Assembly: GCA_020846575.1 (NCBI GenBank)
Contig: JADLDQ010000383.1
Span: 1 to 13,387, forward strand
Direction: 5' to 3'
DNA from: Burkholderiales bacterium
GTDB lineage: Bacteria; Pseudomonadota; Gammaproteobacteria; Burkholderiales; SG8-39
Length of the DNA stretch: 13,387 nt
In this document: positions 12,601 through 13,387 of the stretch, piece after piece
Layout of the letters: each line of letters opens with the position of its first letter
How positions within the stretch are numbered: position 1 is the stretch's first letter
Made by a program: the position numbers and the translations under genes
Notes under the pieces: model-generated
Seen by the model: the letters and a program-made list of their open reading frames with translations, nothing else
What the model was told of the DNA's origin: nothing
The model's database searches: none

Positions 12601-13387
12601 CGTCGCTGCCGCCGATGCGGCCCCGCAGGTAGTCCAGGTGCAGCAGCGGGAGATCCCTTCCCAGGCGCGTCTGCACCTTCGCCAGCGCCACGTCCGCGGT
12701 CGCCTCGATGATGCGCGATCCATCGAAGGTCACCCAGAACCGCAGCGCCCCCTTGCCCGCGTTGACTTCGATCGGGTAGTCGAGCCATGGCTGCCAGGCG
12801 GCCAGGTCCACGTATTCCAGCTCCGCGAACGCGAGGCCACGCCACTCGGCGAGGCTGGAAAAGTCCGAGCCGCGGACCTCGCCGCGCACGTCCAGCGCCG
12901 AGGCGAGTTCGCGCGCGGGCTGCGCCTTGAGCGCGAAGCGGTGCACCGCCCCGCGGTTGCGAAGCGCCAGCGTGACGCCCGCGAGCGAGAGCGTGGGCGC
13001 GCCGCGCAGCTCGTCGTCCCACTGGATGCGGGCATCGCGCACCACCACTTCGTTCTGCGCGAGCAGCCACGTGGAAAACGCCGAGCCCGAGCCGTCCTCC
13101 TGCAGCTCCAGCCCGGCCACCGAGATGCGGCCGTCCTTCGCGCGGCGGATGTCGAGCACCGGCTGCTCGATGGCCAGAGAGTGCAGCCGCAGCGATCCGA
13201 AGGCGAGGGAGCGCCAGCCCACCACCGCCTCGACCGCCGGCAGCGAAAGCGCCACCCGGCCCTGCGCGTCGTGGATGCGCACGTCCGAGAGTTCGACCTC
13301 GGGATGCAGACCCTGCCAGCGCGCCGCGATGCCGCCGATGGACAACTGTTTGACGATGGCGGCTGAGACCAGCCGCTCGATCTGAGC
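9680..13387 (-). CDS. yhdP: YhdP family AsmA-like envelope protein (TIGR02099-type), 5' end off window
   Basis: 1,235 codons are open from the right edge to the TAG at 9680-9682; the true start and the N-terminal membrane helix lie just beyond, probably within about 60 codons. The visible part opens near the conserved WQGLHPEVELSDVRIHD segment. Most of the rest alternates short beta-strands and glycines (the long bridge-like repeat fold of AsmA/TamB/YhdP proteins), with no catalytic motif. The C-terminus has the family hallmark LANPIAGLAAFLAQRILKDP then YVVTGTWSDPKVE. In E. coli YhdP, TamB and YdbH together carry phospholipids from the inner to the outer membrane; the same role is inferred here. 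The position upstream of tldD matches the E. coli yhdP-tldD order, with an amidase inserted between as is common in betaproteobacteria. An in-frame TTG at 13345 is not the start: the frame runs on upstream without a stop. Confidence 0.92.
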   Translation of the reverse strand, partial: AQIERLVSAAIVKQLSIGGIAARWQGLHPEVELSDVRIHDAQGRVALSLPAVEAVVGWRSLAFGSLRLHSLAIEQPVLDIRRAKDGRISVAGLELQEDGSGSAFSTWLLAQNEVVVRDARIQWDDELRGAPTLSLAGVTLALRNRGAVHRFALKAQPARELASALDVRGEVRGSDFSSLAEWRGLAFAELEYVDLAAWQPWLDYPIEVNAGKGALRFWVTFDGSRIIEATADVALAKVQTRLGRDLPLLHLDYLRGRIGGSDDGATVKLHGHRFALKSAGGVALPPADFRVTWRRGAEHTRPQGEIDVNTLELAPLARLAGFLPFSDEARTRLSEFGPRGTLNNLKLTWGGDARDLDRFSVKGRFERLGLNAPGGRALVAGLSGSIDANQSAGALQLRSERVSVELPGVLKESRVELDRLAARVNWKRMGERYEARFAEVSVENRELSASVQGSFTTALEGRAGPGTIDLTANIARASARAVYRYIPVLPETVAGYLRTTILAGEASDARLRLRGDLQGFPWADGKSGQFRVSGRFTGGELDYAGGWPRATNLGGEILMEGAQLRVSAARGSVLGVRASNVVAVIPDYVQADPRLSIDLQADGATGEFLRFLRSSPLQANLGAGLEEISATGSGRLQLRLDIPLEHVDRTRVSGAYQLLGNEVAVAASFPPLGQVNGRVEFTESGFVVRNAAARVLGGPVTFSVSTGGNEELAITAQGAADLAAVRAHFDLPMLDRVRGIGTWRGSITLAGSGVEFSLESPLTGVVVDLPIPFGKAATASVPFRLERTTRAAVDWLGRAGVKQLPPGADALRFAYGRAASGLVIRRSEGGKRVLERGALGLNEAAPAPGRSGFAVAGRIAELDLDQWRAVFGGADHGVVPVSDLKLSIDALDVAGRRLNEVQLSATPMQQGWSADLTARELAGRVNWLPQGRGRVVARLMRLSVPDTSPVASASARETASAELPALDVTADDFRLRETRLGRLELVAVNESRDWLIEKLVLRAADSELRADGRWQSRAAQPDVNLEVNLDVSDIGAYLTRLGFPGTVKGGTANLNGRIGWAGAPQSIDYPTLAGELRLSAEKGQFLKAEPGISKLLGILSLQSWITLDFRDTFAEGFSFGSIKASARISKGRLSTEDFVMAGNAALVTMSGVIDLGEETQNLKVNVVPSVGDSVSSGVALFLANPIAGLAAFLAQRILKDPLGKVFATEYVVTGTWSDPKVERARRIEPAPQGGP

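Noticed and set aside
9197..13366. Plus-strand 1,389-residue open frame
   Set aside because: It is the codon-register complement of yhdP and part of the amidase gene, low in motifs and explained by avoidance of TTA, CTA and TCA in the real genes.

Overview
The window is high in G+C (about two thirds by eye) and reads as ordinary chromosomal sequence from a proteobacterium, most likely a betaproteobacterium. The basis is codon use (almost no TTA, CTA or TCA codons), the yhdP-nit-tldD gene order, a betaproteobacterial-type CHASE2 protein and a DUF3467 protein. I see no rRNA, tRNA, CRISPR array, transposase, integrase or phage gene. The lineage call is inference; no taxonomic marker is present.

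Layout, left to right. (1) Bases 1-1168, minus strand: the N-terminal 389 codons of a membrane-anchored CHASE2 sensor protein whose output domain lies off the left edge. (2) Bases 1169-2368: a 1.2 kb stretch with no convincing gene. It holds an AT-rich island with a candidate promoter and palindrome, an exact 16-bp tandem repeat, a long inverted repeat and a 16/17-bp direct repeat. (3) Bases 2369-2686, minus: a small DUF3467 protein. (4) Bases 2929-4991, minus: sucC-sucD, the two subunits of succinyl-CoA synthetase, separated by 2 bp and followed by a plausible intrinsic terminator. (5) A 289-bp divergent control region, then glpK (glycerol kinase) on the plus strand, whose 5' end carries an exact in-frame 15-bp tandem duplication. 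(6) A 275-bp convergent gap. (7) Bases 7098-13387, minus: an apparent operon read right to left, yhdP (AsmA-like envelope protein, 5' end off the window), a Nit-family amidase, and tldD (metalloprotease subunit).

How they fit together: sucCD is TCA-cycle substrate-level phosphorylation. glpK feeds glycerol into central metabolism but stands without glpF, glpD or glpR here. The yhdP-nit-tldD cluster joins envelope phospholipid transport, metabolite repair (deaminated glutathione clearance) and peptide processing; these genes are often neighbours in proteobacteria, but no shared pathway is evident from the sequence.

I did not find a clearly new multi-gene system. The best second-look items are the tandem duplication that triples the glpK start codon, the structured gene-free stretch upstream of the CHASE2 gene, the apparent loss of the fructose-1,6-bisphosphate site in GlpK, and the 9-bp inverted repeat between sucC and glpK. 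Promoters, operators and terminators are read by eye and are low confidence unless stated.
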